From the NCBI GenBank assembly GCA_965234365.1, contig OZ248345.1, positions 682,001 through 746,000 of the forward strand: a DNA stretch of 64,000 bases. The letters are read 5' to 3'. Shown piece after piece: positions 34,860-43,572 of this stretch (its first letter is position 1; each line of letters opens with the position of its first letter). The notes below the pieces were generated by a model. That model had not been told where the DNA came from. It ran no database searches and saw only the letters and a list, made by a program, of their open reading frames with translations. Made by a program: the position numbers and the translations under genes. Source of the stretch: Planktophila grossartii. GTDB lineage: Bacteria; Actinomycetota; Actinomycetes; Nanopelagicales; Nanopelagicaceae.

Positions 34860-35407
34860 CGTCGGTATCCATTTGCTCTTGGACAGAGATGGCCGCGAAG
34901 ATCTATAGGTCCACCGCAGAACGGGCAGGGTTGTCTTCCAGCACTCACAACGGACAGAGCCCTCTTTGAAAATTGATCCGCGACTGACGGAGATATAAGA
35001 ACTCTGAGAATGTCTTGATCTCCGCTTAAATCATCGACATCGATGAAATCGGGCTCCTCTTGCTCACCTTCAGTAACTGCCTGGAGGTCTATCTGAATGA
35101 GTTGACGTGAATCATCGAATGCAATTCCAATAACTCCCACTCTGAATTCTTCCTCTATCGGTGTCTCAAGTGGTGCGTCATCGCGCATGAGTCGAGTGAT
35201 GACAATCGTCGGATCACTCTGCTTGATCTCACGGAGCATGTAGGTAAGTCGATCGGCGAGAGCTTGAACCTGAGATTTTTCACAGGAGACGGAGATCAAA
35301 CGCGTTCCGTGACGTGCTTGGATGAAAAAGGTGCGCTCACCTGGTTGGCCCACAGTGCCTGCAACGAATCGTTCAACAGGATCAAAGAGCAAAATGCGGG
35401 ATGTCAT
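34856..35407 (-). CDS. DUF3090 family protein
   Basis: 183 residues. The first 150 form an uncharacterised domain (FDPVERFVAGTVGQPGERTF at the start). The C-terminus has CPFCGGPIDLRGHLCPR, with Cys161, Cys164, His173 and Cys175 arranged like a small zinc-binding knuckle. Found almost only in actinobacteria and Chloroflexi, next to the flanking phosphatase and kinase-like genes. Overlaps both by ATGA. Function unknown. Confidence 0.82.
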   Translation of the reverse strand: MTSRILLFDPVERFVAGTVGQPGERTFFIQARHGTRLISVSCEKSQVQALADRLTYMLREIKQSDPTIVITRLMRDDAPLETPIEEEFRVGVIGIAFDDSRQLIQIDLQAVTEGEQEEPDFIDVDDLSGDQDILRVLISPSVADQFSKRALSVVSAGRQPCPFCGGPIDLRGHLCPRANGYRR

Positions 35408-36096
35408 TTCTTGCCACTTCGAGAACTGCGGGCGCCACCACCGAGGAGCGCCTTTGTGGACTTCTCCATAGAGGTCATGGGAGCTATAGGGCTATGTGAA
35501 TCGTTAAATGCTAAGAGACGAGATTTGCTTCCATCGAAATCAATCACGGTGACTGATGCAGGATCTATGACGAGTGATTGAAAATCATCGAGCTTCATCT
35601 TTAACAGTGAAGCAACGAGTGCTTTCAGAACGTCACCATGCGATACGAAGAGATGCGTTCCATTCTTCTTCTCCTCTAACGCATCGGAGATGCTCATCAG
35701 CGCGCGCTTCTGCATTGCCTTCATTCGCTCGCCTTGGGGAAATTGCACAGTGCTTGGCCGCTCCTGAATCTCTTTCCACAACTTCTCACGAGATAACGAA
35801 GACAATTTGCGACCACTCCATGTGCCGTAATTCATCTCTATCAGTGATTCATCAATCTGATAGCTCTTCAATCCTCGCGAATATCGCGAATTAATCCATG
35901 GAGCAATCGTCTCTTCACACCGTTGCATCGGACTGACGCGAATACTGTCAAAGGAGCTAGCACCGAGTCTTTCAACCAACTCTTGCGCCTGCTTCTTCCC
36001 CTTCTTGCTCAAGGAGATTCCTGGTAATTGCCCGCTGAGAATTCCAGCATCATTCGCTGTTGAATGAGCATGTCGTATAAATACTAAGCGAGCCAC
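35404..36096 (-). CDS. histidine phosphatase family protein, MSMEG_4193 type
   Basis: 230 residues of the phosphoglycerate-mutase-like fold. Catalytic set: Arg8-His9 in FIRHAHSTAN, Arg59 in SPMQRCEET, Glu87 in IEMNYGTW and His153 in VSHGDVLKAL. The fold includes phosphatases and mutases; no substrate can be named. GTG start. First gene of the operon with DUF3090, the kinase-like protein and mshC. Confidence 0.85.
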   Translation of the reverse strand: MARLVFIRHAHSTANDAGILSGQLPGISLSKKGKKQAQELVERLGASSFDSIRVSPMQRCEETIAPWINSRYSRGLKSYQIDESLIEMNYGTWSGRKLSSLSREKLWKEIQERPSTVQFPQGERMKAMQKRALMSISDALEEKKNGTHLFVSHGDVLKALVASLLKMKLDDFQSLVIDPASVTVIDFDGSKSRLLAFNDSHSPIAPMTSMEKSTKALLGGGARSSRSGKK

Positions 36097-36103
36097 AACA
36101 CGA

Positions 36104-36109
36104 AGATTA
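36104..36109 (-). promoter_or_regulatory. probable -10 element of the phosphatase-mshC operon (leaderless)
   Basis: TAATCT on the minus strand ends 7 bases before the GTG at 36096. Confidence 0.45.
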
Positions 36110-36150
36110 TCGTGCTATTTCTAATAACGAACTTTGAAGGCCGCTATTGC

Positions 36151-36156
36151 TAGGGT
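36151..36156 (+). promoter_or_regulatory. possible -10 element of the aldo/keto reductase gene
   Basis: TAGGGT ends 8 bases before the ATG at 36165 and supports that start over an upstream TTG at 36147. Confidence 0.35.
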
Positions 36157-36164
36157 TGCCAACC

Positions 36165-37112
36165 ATGGAGATGAGAAGAGCAGGCAAATCAGGTCTCTCG
36201 CTCTCCCGTTTGGGTCTGGGCACAATGACATGGGGCCGCGATACAGATACCCATGAAGCAGCAGATCAATGTCGAGCCTTTATAGAAGCCGGTGGAAATT
36301 TCATCGATACTTCATCCACCTACGGAGATGGAGATAGCGAGAGAGTGATCGGTGGTCTCATCGGCACTCTCTTTAAACGTGACGATGTTGCTATCGCTAC
36401 CAAAGCGGGCGTCTCTTTCCCCGAGGGTGTTCGTACAGTCAATAATTCTCGTCAATCACTTATTGCCGAGCTCGATCGCTCACTTTCACGGCTAGAAACC
36501 GATTATGTAGATATCTGGCAGATTCACTCGTGGGATCCACACAATCCACTTGAAGATACTCTCTCGGCTCTTGATTACGCCTATTCCTCAGGTAAAGCTC
36601 GTTATGTAGGGATTTCTAATTTCTCAGGATGGCAGAGTGCCCGAGCGATAACAATTCAAGAGACCAACTCTGCGAAAGCTCCTATCGTTACTCACCAGGT
36701 GGAATATTCACTTCTTAATCGCGAGATTGAAAGCGAGGTGCTCCCCTGTGCCGATGAAACTGGAATCGGCATCCTTGCGTGGGCTCCACTAGGACGCGGT
36801 GTGCTTACTGGTAAATATCGAAAAGGAATTCCGAGTGATTCTCGAGCTGCCGCCCCACATTTTGTGAAGCATGTTGAACCATATTTACGAGAGAAACCTC
36901 AGAGAATTGTTGAAGCGGTAGCGGTTGCGGCTGAAGGCTTAGGTTTTGCACCATTGGAAGTTGCACTTGCTTGGGTTCGCGATACTCCAGGTATTACAAG
37001 CGCGATTGTCGGAGCTCGAACAGGTGCACAACTCCGGGGAATCTTGACTTCCGAAGAGATTACATTGCCTGACATTGTGCGCGATGCGCTCAATGAGATA
37101 TCAGCTCCTTAA
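36165..37112 (+). CDS. aldo/keto reductase
   Basis: NADPH-dependent oxidoreductase of about 315 residues with a TIM-barrel fold. Catalytic tetrad visible as Asp and Tyr in FIDTSSTYGDGDSE, Lys in VAIATKAG and His in IWQIHSWDPHN. SRLGLGTMTWG near the start is family-typical, and IVGARTGAQL near the end binds the cofactor phosphate. Closest to the general YajO/IolS-like group. No pathway is implied by the neighbours. Confidence 0.88.
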   Translation: MEMRRAGKSGLSLSRLGLGTMTWGRDTDTHEAADQCRAFIEAGGNFIDTSSTYGDGDSERVIGGLIGTLFKRDDVAIATKAGVSFPEGVRTVNNSRQSLIAELDRSLSRLETDYVDIWQIHSWDPHNPLEDTLSALDYAYSSGKARYVGISNFSGWQSARAITIQETNSAKAPIVTHQVEYSLLNREIESEVLPCADETGIGILAWAPLGRGVLTGKYRKGIPSDSRAAAPHFVKHVEPYLREKPQRIVEAVAVAAEGLGFAPLEVALAWVRDTPGITSAIVGARTGAQLRGILTSEEITLPDIVRDALNEISAP

Positions 37113-37125
37113 GAGCTACGTGTAA

Positions 37126-38421
37126 TCAGCAATTTTCTAAGAAGTCCGCCAGCACGTTAACTCCAAATTCAAGCCCTGAAATTGGGACTCTCTCATCAAC
37201 TCCATGAAAGAGCGCCATAAAGTCGAGATCTGCTGGAAGTCGCAGTGGACTAAATCCATAACCAACAATCCCGAGTTCCGAGAGAGCCTTGTTATCAGTT
37301 CCGCCGCTCATGAGATAGGGAACAGGAATTCCTTCGGGATCATGTTTTGTAATCGCGCTGCACATTGCATCTACCAGATCGCCTTCAAAATTGACTTCAA
37401 GAGCAATATCTCGAGATACCGTTTCGATGGTGATATCGGGACCGATGATTGAACGAATAGTCTCGTTGAGCTCATCTTCATAACCCGGCAAGAAACGTCC
37501 ATCAATTACTGCACTTGCAGATCCTGGAATGACATTAGCCTTGTAACCGGCCTCCAACATCGTTGGATTTGCCGTATTTTGAAGAGTTGCGCCAATCATT
37601 CGAGCAGTAGGTCCGATCTCTTTGAGGAGAGGACGTAAATCGCTTTCGTCATACGGTTTGCCTGTTGCCTGAGCTATCTTCTTGAAGAGAATCTTTACCG
37701 TCTCTGTATATCGTTGTGGCCAAGTAAATTTACCGATCTTCGCAACTGCATCCGACAGCGCAGTCAGAGCATTCTCATCGTTCATCATTGAACCATGACC
37801 AGCGCGACCAGCCGCTGTGAGTCGCATCCAGTGAATTCCTTTTTGAGCAGCCTCTACAAAGTAGAGACGCTTTCCATCGCCAACTGTTACTGAAAAGCCG
37901 CCTACTTCAGAGATAGCTTCAGTACATCCGGCAAAGACTTCAGGATGTTGGGCTGCCATCCAGCGAGATCCAAAAGTCATACCGGCTTCTTCATCCGCAA
38001 AGAATGCAAGAACGATATTGCGTGGTGGTTTATAACCAGTCCGAGCCCATTTACGAACAATCGCAAGAATCATTGCGTCGACATTCTTCATATCGACAGC
38101 GCCTCTCCCCCAGATCATTCCGTCGTGAATTTCGGCGGCGAATGGATCCACAGACCAATCTGCCGCATTTGCAGGGACTACATCAATATGTCCATGAACA
38201 ACAAGACCTGGACGTGATGTATCAGAGCCTTCAATATTCGCGATTACATTGCAGCGATTTGGAGCAGACTCATAGATGGTTGCAGAGATTCCTACCTCAG
38301 CGAGTGATGCAACTACATACTCGGCGACAGCCTTTTCATCGCCCTTACCTTCACCGAAATTGACTGATGGGATACGGATGAGATCCTGGCAAATCTTTAC
38401 AACTTCTTCTTCGAGAGTCAT
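37126..38421 (-). CDS. M20 family metallopeptidase/deacylase
   Basis: Zinc-dependent hydrolase of about 431 residues. Metal-binding and catalytic residues appear in VVHGHIDVVPANAADW, GRGAVDMKN, FADEEAG and EAISEVGG; the last His is probably in MALFHGVDERV. GHGSMMNDENA belongs to the dimerisation domain. Such proteins cleave dipeptides or N-acyl amino acids; which is not decidable here. I take the ATG at 38421, since the 23 residues before it are basic and not family-like. Confidence 0.86.
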   Translation of the reverse strand: MTLEEEVVKICQDLIRIPSVNFGEGKGDEKAVAEYVVASLAEVGISATIYESAPNRCNVIANIEGSDTSRPGLVVHGHIDVVPANAADWSVDPFAAEIHDGMIWGRGAVDMKNVDAMILAIVRKWARTGYKPPRNIVLAFFADEEAGMTFGSRWMAAQHPEVFAGCTEAISEVGGFSVTVGDGKRLYFVEAAQKGIHWMRLTAAGRAGHGSMMNDENALTALSDAVAKIGKFTWPQRYTETVKILFKKIAQATGKPYDESDLRPLLKEIGPTARMIGATLQNTANPTMLEAGYKANVIPGSASAVIDGRFLPGYEDELNETIRSIIGPDITIETVSRDIALEVNFEGDLVDAMCSAITKHDPEGIPVPYLMSGGTDNKALSELGIVGYGFSPLRLPADLDFMALFHGVDERVPISGLEFGVNVLADFLENC

Positions 38422-38561
38422 ATCCGTATTCTGCCTCGTTTCCCTCTTACTGGGTTGTATGGCTCGGCTCACTTTTGCGTGAGAAGGCACGTCTAGATAT
38501 AGTTACCCAGTTATTTCGGCTCGAACGCCTAGGATTAAATTCTTGAGCGAACGGGTTACTC

Positions 38562-38645
38562 GTCCGGGTGGCGGAATTGGCAGACGCGCTAGCTTGAGGT
38601 GCTAGTTCTCGCAAGGGATTCGGGGTTCAAGTCCCCGTTCGGACA
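38562..38645 (+). tRNA. tRNA-Leu (anticodon GAG)
   Basis: 84 bases with the long variable arm of tRNA-Leu. Acceptor GTCCGGG pairs with TTCGGAC (two G-T pairs); the anticodon stem CTAGC/GCTAG encloses the loop TTGAGGT, anticodon GAG, which reads CUC and CUU; the T-arm is CGGGG-TTCAAGT-CCCCG. The discriminator base is A and CCA is not encoded. TAGGAT at 38530 may be its -10. No integrase or repeated tRNA end is nearby. Confidence 0.95.
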
Positions 38646-38669
38646 CAGTTACGGTGGTTGGATACAGCA

Positions 38670-39197
38670 ATGGATTTAGGTCGCGCTCTCTCTTTGATAC
38701 GCCCCATTCCTGATTACCCAAAGCCAGGCATCCTCTTTCAGGACATCACACCACTGCTCGCAGATGCGCAAGCCTTTGATCGCATCATCGCAGAGATAGC
38801 ATCCCTCGACCCTTTGTCAGAGATTGCCGTCGGTATTGAAGCTCGCGGTTTTATTCTCGCAAGTGCTCTTGCCGTAAAGAAGAAGATTGGATTCGTTCCA
38901 CTTCGTAAAAAGGGAAAACTTCCCGCTGAAACTTATTCTCGTTCCTACGGCCTCGAATACGGAATTGATGAGCTAGAGATCCATCGTGATGCTCTCAAAC
39001 CTGGCACACGAGTGACACTCATTGACGATGTTCTGGCAACGGGAGGAACTCTCGAAGCAGCGATCGCGCTCGTAGCCGAAGCTGGCGGTGAAGTGTCCAG
39101 CATCGTTGTTCTTCTGGAGATTGCATCGTTGGAAGGTCGACAGAGAATTCAGAAAGTCGCTCCTCAGATTCCGATTCACGCTCTGGTGACAATCTGA
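38670..39197 (+). CDS. apt: adenine phosphoribosyltransferase
   Basis: Salvages adenine to AMP with PRPP. About 175 residues: IPDYPKPGILFQDITPLL near the start, GIEARGFILAS, RKKGKLPAET, and the PRPP loop VTLIDDVLATGGT. I choose the ATG at 38670, 24 bases after the tRNA; TTGGAT ends six bases upstream of it. The gene overlaps the next start by one base (TGATG). The purine permease 5 kb downstream could supply its substrate. Confidence 0.93.
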   Translation: MDLGRALSLIRPIPDYPKPGILFQDITPLLADAQAFDRIIAEIASLDPLSEIAVGIEARGFILASALAVKKKIGFVPLRKKGKLPAETYSRSYGLEYGIDELEIHRDALKPGTRVTLIDDVLATGGTLEAAIALVAEAGGEVSSIVVLLEIASLEGRQRIQKVAPQIPIHALVTI

Positions 39198-41053
39198 TGC
39201 GTATCCCCCAGATTCAAGCTCTTCGTGCCTTTGCCGCGATGTTGGTGGTGATTTACCACGCAGGGATAACGTCGGGTGGATATATCGGAGTTGATATCTT
39301 CTACGTAATATCTGGCTATCTCATCACCGGCTTGTTACTCCGTGAACTCGATAAGACTGGAACGCTAGGACTTCGAGCCTTCTACCTCAGACGAGTAAAA
39401 CGCCTACTACCCACTTCATTCTTCGTTCTCTTTATAACAGCCATCACTGCGTGGTACCTATATCCCACCTCCATGCGCGCAGATCTTGGAAAAGATATTG
39501 CAGCTGCAGGTATCTATATATCAAACTATCTCTTCGCTTTCTGGCAGATGGATTATCAGAACTTAAGCGCCATTCCACCCGTTGTTATCCATTACTGGTC
39601 CCTTGCAGTAGAAGAGCAGTTCTATCTCTTCTGGCCATTCATCATTCTTGCGCTCTACAAGAAAGGTGGAAGAAGGCGCGTTGGACAAGGTGTTGTTGCA
39701 ATCTCGATCGCTTCATTCCTCTTCAGCCTCTACCAAACTTCTGTGGAGCCTATCTGGGCTTTCTACTCACTCCCTACTCGTGCGTGGGAACTCGGAGTGG
39801 GCGCGCTACTTCTCTACATCCCCGCTCGAATTAAGTTCTCACAAAATTATCTGTGGATCGCTCTCGCGCTATTTATCTACGGAACTTTCATCTTCCGCGA
39901 CAGTACGCCGTTCCCAGGTACAGCTGCACTTGTCCCCGTTTTCGCTACTGCGATTTCACTGGCCGCCGTACATTCCTGGCCGAAGATCATCAATCGAATT
40001 GGTACTCACCGCGTCATTCAATGGCTTGGAGAGATTTCTTATCCGCTCTATCTATGGCATTGGCCTCTTCTCGTTATTCCGGCTGTCTACTTGGGCAGAG
40101 GGCTCCATATCTATGAGAAGTTGATCTGTGTTCTCGCTACGCTAATTTTCGCGGATCTCACACATCGTTTTATCGAGGAGCCACTTCGTCACGCGCAACT
40201 ACCAGCGAAAACGGTTATCCGTGGAGGTGTTATCGCAACAGCGATTTCACTTTCTATGGGGCTTGCCATTAACTCTTCGCATTCTGATGTTGTCACTCTC
40301 GCAGACGGAAGTAAGTACTCACTGGCAGAGATCATGAAGAAGCCTCTCGTGTACGACGATGGTTGCCACGTAAACAATGGCGAGACATCCTCCCCGGACT
40401 GCACCTATGGCCTGCGCGGTGCCAAGCGAAAGATTGTTCTCTTCGGTGATTCACATGCAGCACAATGGTTTCCAACGCTTGAGAAGTTAGCTAATGAGAA
40501 GGGGTTCGAACTCATCTCGCTCACAAAATCTGCCTGTCCAGGACCTGCCGTTACCAAAGTTGATACAGGCGAGTATAAGAATAGGGATTGCTTCGCCTGG
40601 CGAGAATACGCATTTAATAGAATCAAGAAAATCAATCCTGATGCTGTTCTAGTAAGCGGTTTCCAACATTTCGAAGTTCCATCGCAATATTCCAGCCGCG
40701 AATCGTGGTGGCGCGAAGGTGAAGTGAAGACCTATAAATCTTTACAAGGTAGTTCGCAACACATCATCTATATCTCCGATACTCCTCATCCAAACCGTGA
40801 TATTCCAAGTTGTATCGCTGCAGGAAATCTCGATCGATGCAATGGCTCTGAACGTTCAACTCCCATATTCTCTCCGGGTTATCAGAAAATAAATCCAACG
40901 TCCTGGTTGTGCGATCGAAACTGTCCTGGGGTTATCAATGGTCTTGTCACCTATCGAGATTCATCACACCTCTCGGTGGCAATGGCGCGGGCTCTTTCGC
41001 CACAGTTAGAGGCAGCGCTCACTCAACTCGGAGTCTTCTCTCAGCCCAAATGA
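39197..41053 (+). CDS. membrane acyltransferase 3 with C-terminal SGNH domain (OafA-like)
   Basis: Probably O-acetylates a surface polysaccharide or other glycan. 618 residues: an N-terminal acyltransferase-3 domain of about ten membrane helices, with QALRAFAAMLVVIYHAG and GVDIFYVISGYLITGLL, the SLAVEEQFYLFWP motif, and the R-rich loop. From about residue 410 comes an SGNH hydrolase-like domain with LFGDSHAAQW and a final DSSHLSVAMA Asp/His pair. It is coupled to apt by TGATG, which is unusual company for a surface-modifying enzyme. Confidence 0.88.
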   Translation: MRIPQIQALRAFAAMLVVIYHAGITSGGYIGVDIFYVISGYLITGLLLRELDKTGTLGLRAFYLRRVKRLLPTSFFVLFITAITAWYLYPTSMRADLGKDIAAAGIYISNYLFAFWQMDYQNLSAIPPVVIHYWSLAVEEQFYLFWPFIILALYKKGGRRRVGQGVVAISIASFLFSLYQTSVEPIWAFYSLPTRAWELGVGALLLYIPARIKFSQNYLWIALALFIYGTFIFRDSTPFPGTAALVPVFATAISLAAVHSWPKIINRIGTHRVIQWLGEISYPLYLWHWPLLVIPAVYLGRGLHIYEKLICVLATLIFADLTHRFIEEPLRHAQLPAKTVIRGGVIATAISLSMGLAINSSHSDVVTLADGSKYSLAEIMKKPLVYDDGCHVNNGETSSPDCTYGLRGAKRKIVLFGDSHAAQWFPTLEKLANEKGFELISLTKSACPGPAVTKVDTGEYKNRDCFAWREYAFNRIKKINPDAVLVSGFQHFEVPSQYSSRESWWREGEVKTYKSLQGSSQHIIYISDTPHPNRDIPSCIAAGNLDRCNGSERSTPIFSPGYQKINPTSWLCDRNCPGVINGLVTYRDSSHLSVAMARALSPQLEAALTQLGVFSQPK

Positions 41054-41086
41054 GCAGAACTTTGAGATTAGTGGCAGGATGCCGCC

Positions 41087-41731
41087 GTGGCTGAATTGGT
41101 GTATTACTGCGGAACAATGGATAGCGGAAAATCAACGCTGGCATTGCAGACTGCCCATAACCATAAGAGCCGCGGACGTTCTGGTCTCATCTTCACCAAT
41201 AAGGACCGTGCAGGATCTGGCGTCATCAGTTCTCGTTTAGGTCTTCAATCTGAGGCAATAGAGGTTGAACCAGATCTTGACATCCATAAATTTGTTGTGG
41301 AACACCTATCCATGGGTGATCGCATCGATTACATCATCTGCGATGAAGCTCAGTTCTATCAACCTGATCAGATTGACGGCCTGGCAAAGATTGTCGATGG
41401 GCTCGGAATCGATGTCTACGCCTTTGGAATCCTTGCCGATTTCCGTACCAAACTCTTTCCAGGTTCCGCGCGACTCGTAGAGCTCGCCGACCGAGTGAAT
41501 ACTCTTCAAGTAGAGGCTCTCTGCTGGTGTGGTTCCCGCGCTACCCATAATGCTCGTACCGTAAATGGTGTGATGGTCACCGAAGGCGAACAAGTAGTAG
41601 TCGGCGATGTTGGAAAGAGCGATGAAGTTGCCTACGAAGTCCTCTGTCGCCGCCACCATATGCGGCGAGTTACTGCCCGAGCTTCACGAGCGGGCCACAT
41701 AAGTGGCGACCCTCTTCCTTTCAATCAATAA
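41087..41731 (+). CDS. tdk: thymidine kinase (class II)
   Basis: Phosphorylates thymidine in dTTP salvage. 214 residues: P-loop GTMDSGKST at about 9-17, Walker B YIICDEAQFYQ with the catalytic Glu, and zinc ligands in CWCGSRATHNAR and CRRHH. The lasso-region tail ends in SGDPLPFNQ. GTG start; CAGGAT lies six bases upstream. Confidence 0.92.
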   Translation: MAELVYYCGTMDSGKSTLALQTAHNHKSRGRSGLIFTNKDRAGSGVISSRLGLQSEAIEVEPDLDIHKFVVEHLSMGDRIDYIICDEAQFYQPDQIDGLAKIVDGLGIDVYAFGILADFRTKLFPGSARLVELADRVNTLQVEALCWCGSRATHNARTVNGVMVTEGEQVVVGDVGKSDEVAYEVLCRRHHMRRVTARASRAGHISGDPLPFNQ

Positions 41732-41782
41732 TTCTCCGAACCACCCACCCAGATCCAACCCTTGACATAGATAGGTCGAACC

Positions 41783-42823
41783 ATGAATACACGCTCATAT
41801 GCCGTTATGGAAGCTCGTAAGCCACTCGTTCCATACGAGTTCGATCGTCGAGAAGTCGGGGCACATGACGTCGCTCTCGATATCGCCTATGCAGGAATCT
41901 GTCACAGCGATATTCACCAAGCACGCGAAGAATGGGGCCCAGCCATTTTTCCTATGGTCCCTGGGCATGAAATTGCAGGAACTGTTACAGCGATTGGTTC
42001 TTCAGTAAGCAAATTTAAAGTCGGCGACAAAATCGGTGTCGGTGTATTTGTAGATTCTTGTCGTACCTGCGAGAACTGCGTTCAAGGATTGCAGCAGTAC
42101 TGTCTCGAAGGCATGACAGGCACCTATAACCAACTCGAACGCGACGGAAAGACAGTTGCGATGGGTGGATATTCAAATTACTTCGTCATCAATGAGGATT
42201 ACGCAGTGCATATCCCTGAGAATCTTCCACTTGAAGGAGTTGCACCACTTCTCTGTGCTGGCATCACTCTTTACTCTCCTATTAAGCACTGGAATGTTGG
42301 CCCTGGCAAGAAGGTTGCCGTTATGGGACTCGGTGGCCTGGGACATATGGGTGTGAAGTTTGCTGTGGCAATGGGTGCAGATGTAACAGTTCTTTCACAT
42401 TCACCCCAGAAGAAGGATGATGCACTGGCAATGGGAGCGCACCACTTCATCCCCACAAATGATGAATCAGTATTTAAGGAGAATGCAAAGCAGTTCGATG
42501 TCATCCTTAACACTGTCAGCGCTGAGATCAACATCGATAATTACCTCCAGCTCTTAAAGCTTGATGGAACGCTCGTTGTGATTGGTCTTCCAGGCAAGCC
42601 TTATGCGGTGCATGTGGGAACTCTGCTCAACGGCCGTCGTGCAATCGCCGGTTCCATGATTGGTGGAATCCCAGAACTTCAGGAGATGCTCAATTTCTGT
42701 GGGGAAAAATCAATCGTGAGCGATGTGGAAGTTATTAAGGCCGACTACATCAATGAAGCATATGAGCGTACTGTCGCAAGCGATGTGAAATACCGCTTCG
42801 TGATTGACGCATCGACTATCTAA
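41783..42823 (+). CDS. zinc-dependent alcohol/aldehyde dehydrogenase, CAD (YahK/AdhC-like) type
   Basis: NADP-dependent medium-chain dehydrogenase of 346 residues. Catalytic zinc ligands lie in GICHSDIHQ and PGHEIAG; structural zinc cysteines in CRTCENCVQGLQQYC; Rossmann motif VMGLGGLGHMG. The ligand set and NRAxxG-like loop fit cinnamyl-alcohol-dehydrogenase-type aldehyde reductases. The substrate is unknown. Its end overlaps the convergent DUF554 gene by eight bases. Confidence 0.9.
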   Translation: MNTRSYAVMEARKPLVPYEFDRREVGAHDVALDIAYAGICHSDIHQAREEWGPAIFPMVPGHEIAGTVTAIGSSVSKFKVGDKIGVGVFVDSCRTCENCVQGLQQYCLEGMTGTYNQLERDGKTVAMGGYSNYFVINEDYAVHIPENLPLEGVAPLLCAGITLYSPIKHWNVGPGKKVAVMGLGGLGHMGVKFAVAMGADVTVLSHSPQKKDDALAMGAHHFIPTNDESVFKENAKQFDVILNTVSAEINIDNYLQLLKLDGTLVVIGLPGKPYAVHVGTLLNGRRAIAGSMIGGIPELQEMLNFCGEKSIVSDVEVIKADYINEAYERTVASDVKYRFVIDASTI

Positions 42824-43550
42824 ATTGGTGAAGGAGCGTTGCAAGTAGCGGCGCAATAACAAGTGCCGGAAGTAGGTTTGCCACTGCGATCTTCTTGATA
42901 TCAAGGAGTCGTAGGGCAATACCAACGAGCATAAGCCCACCACAGATAGTCATCGCATCTATTTGATATTGCGATAAAACCGAGCCAATAGCCAATCCAA
43001 GAATCGTCCAGGCGCCTTGGTAGATCGCAACAGGGATTGCAGATGCGGCTACTCCCCAACCGAGCGTTGAAGCAAAGGCCATGGCTGCAAAGAAGTCGAG
43101 AGATGATTTCAATATCAATTGATCGATTCCTTGAGACATTCCATCGCTGACGCTGCCAAGGATTGCTAAAGGTCCAATCACAAAGAGAAGAGAAGCCGAT
43201 ACAAATCCTTCGACAAAGGGGCTCTCTTGTGAAGCTTTAAATCTCTTCCGCAAATTTTCACCGAAAGAGTCAAGTCGCGTCTCAAGCGAAAGAGCAGACC
43301 CCAGCAACCCACCCAGCAACATGGAAGCGAGAATCACAAGTAGCGTTGAACCTTGTGGAAGTGAACTCTCAAAAATGGGAGACCAGAGGGGTGAGAGAGC
43401 TGATGCTGCACCTAGAGCTGTTATTAAGCCCAGTACATCAGTGATCAGGCTCTGTGATTTCTTTGTGAGGCGCGCACCTGCGGCTATTCCTAGCGAAGAG
43501 CCTGCAAGAATTGCAATAACATTAACAAGAGTGCCGGCGCCTACGAACAT
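42816..43550 (-). CDS. DUF554 family membrane protein
   Basis: 244 residues with about seven hydrophobic segments; GTLVNVIAILAGSSLGIAAG at the N-terminus is the family mark (YdfK-like), with ILASMLLGGLLGSAL and FVSASLLFVIGPLAILGS following. Function unknown; often proposed as a small transporter. It is divergent from the next membrane protein with only 22 bases between starts. Confidence 0.85.
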   Translation of the reverse strand: MFVGAGTLVNVIAILAGSSLGIAAGARLTKKSQSLITDVLGLITALGAASALSPLWSPIFESSLPQGSTLLVILASMLLGGLLGSALSLETRLDSFGENLRKRFKASQESPFVEGFVSASLLFVIGPLAILGSVSDGMSQGIDQLILKSSLDFFAAMAFASTLGWGVAASAIPVAIYQGAWTILGLAIGSVLSQYQIDAMTICGGLMLVGIALRLLDIKKIAVANLLPALVIAPLLATLLHQFR

Positions 43551-43556
43551 TGTTTA

Positions 43557-43562
43557 ACTATA
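43557..43562 (-). promoter_or_regulatory. probable -10 element of the DUF554 gene (leaderless)
   Basis: TATAGT on the minus strand ends 6 bases before the ATG at 43550. It shares two bases with the opposing box at 43561-43566. Confidence 0.5.
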
Positions 43563-43566
43563 GACT
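43561..43566 (+). promoter_or_regulatory. probable -10 element of the YczE-like gene (leaderless)
   Basis: TAGACT ends 6 bases before the ATG at 43573 and overlaps the -10 box of the divergent gene. Confidence 0.45.
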
Positions 43567-43572
43567 CCCCCA

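Noticed and set aside
38562..38645. Integrated element at tRNA-Leu
   Set aside because: No duplicated 3' end of the tRNA, integrase or unusual composition was seen in the following genes; xerD is far away and is the chromosomal type.
41762..41767. TTGACA as a -35 element for the alcohol dehydrogenase gene
   Set aside because: A matching -10 box 16-18 bases downstream would fall inside the coding region; the nearer TAGATA/ATAGGT sequence is only a few bases away.
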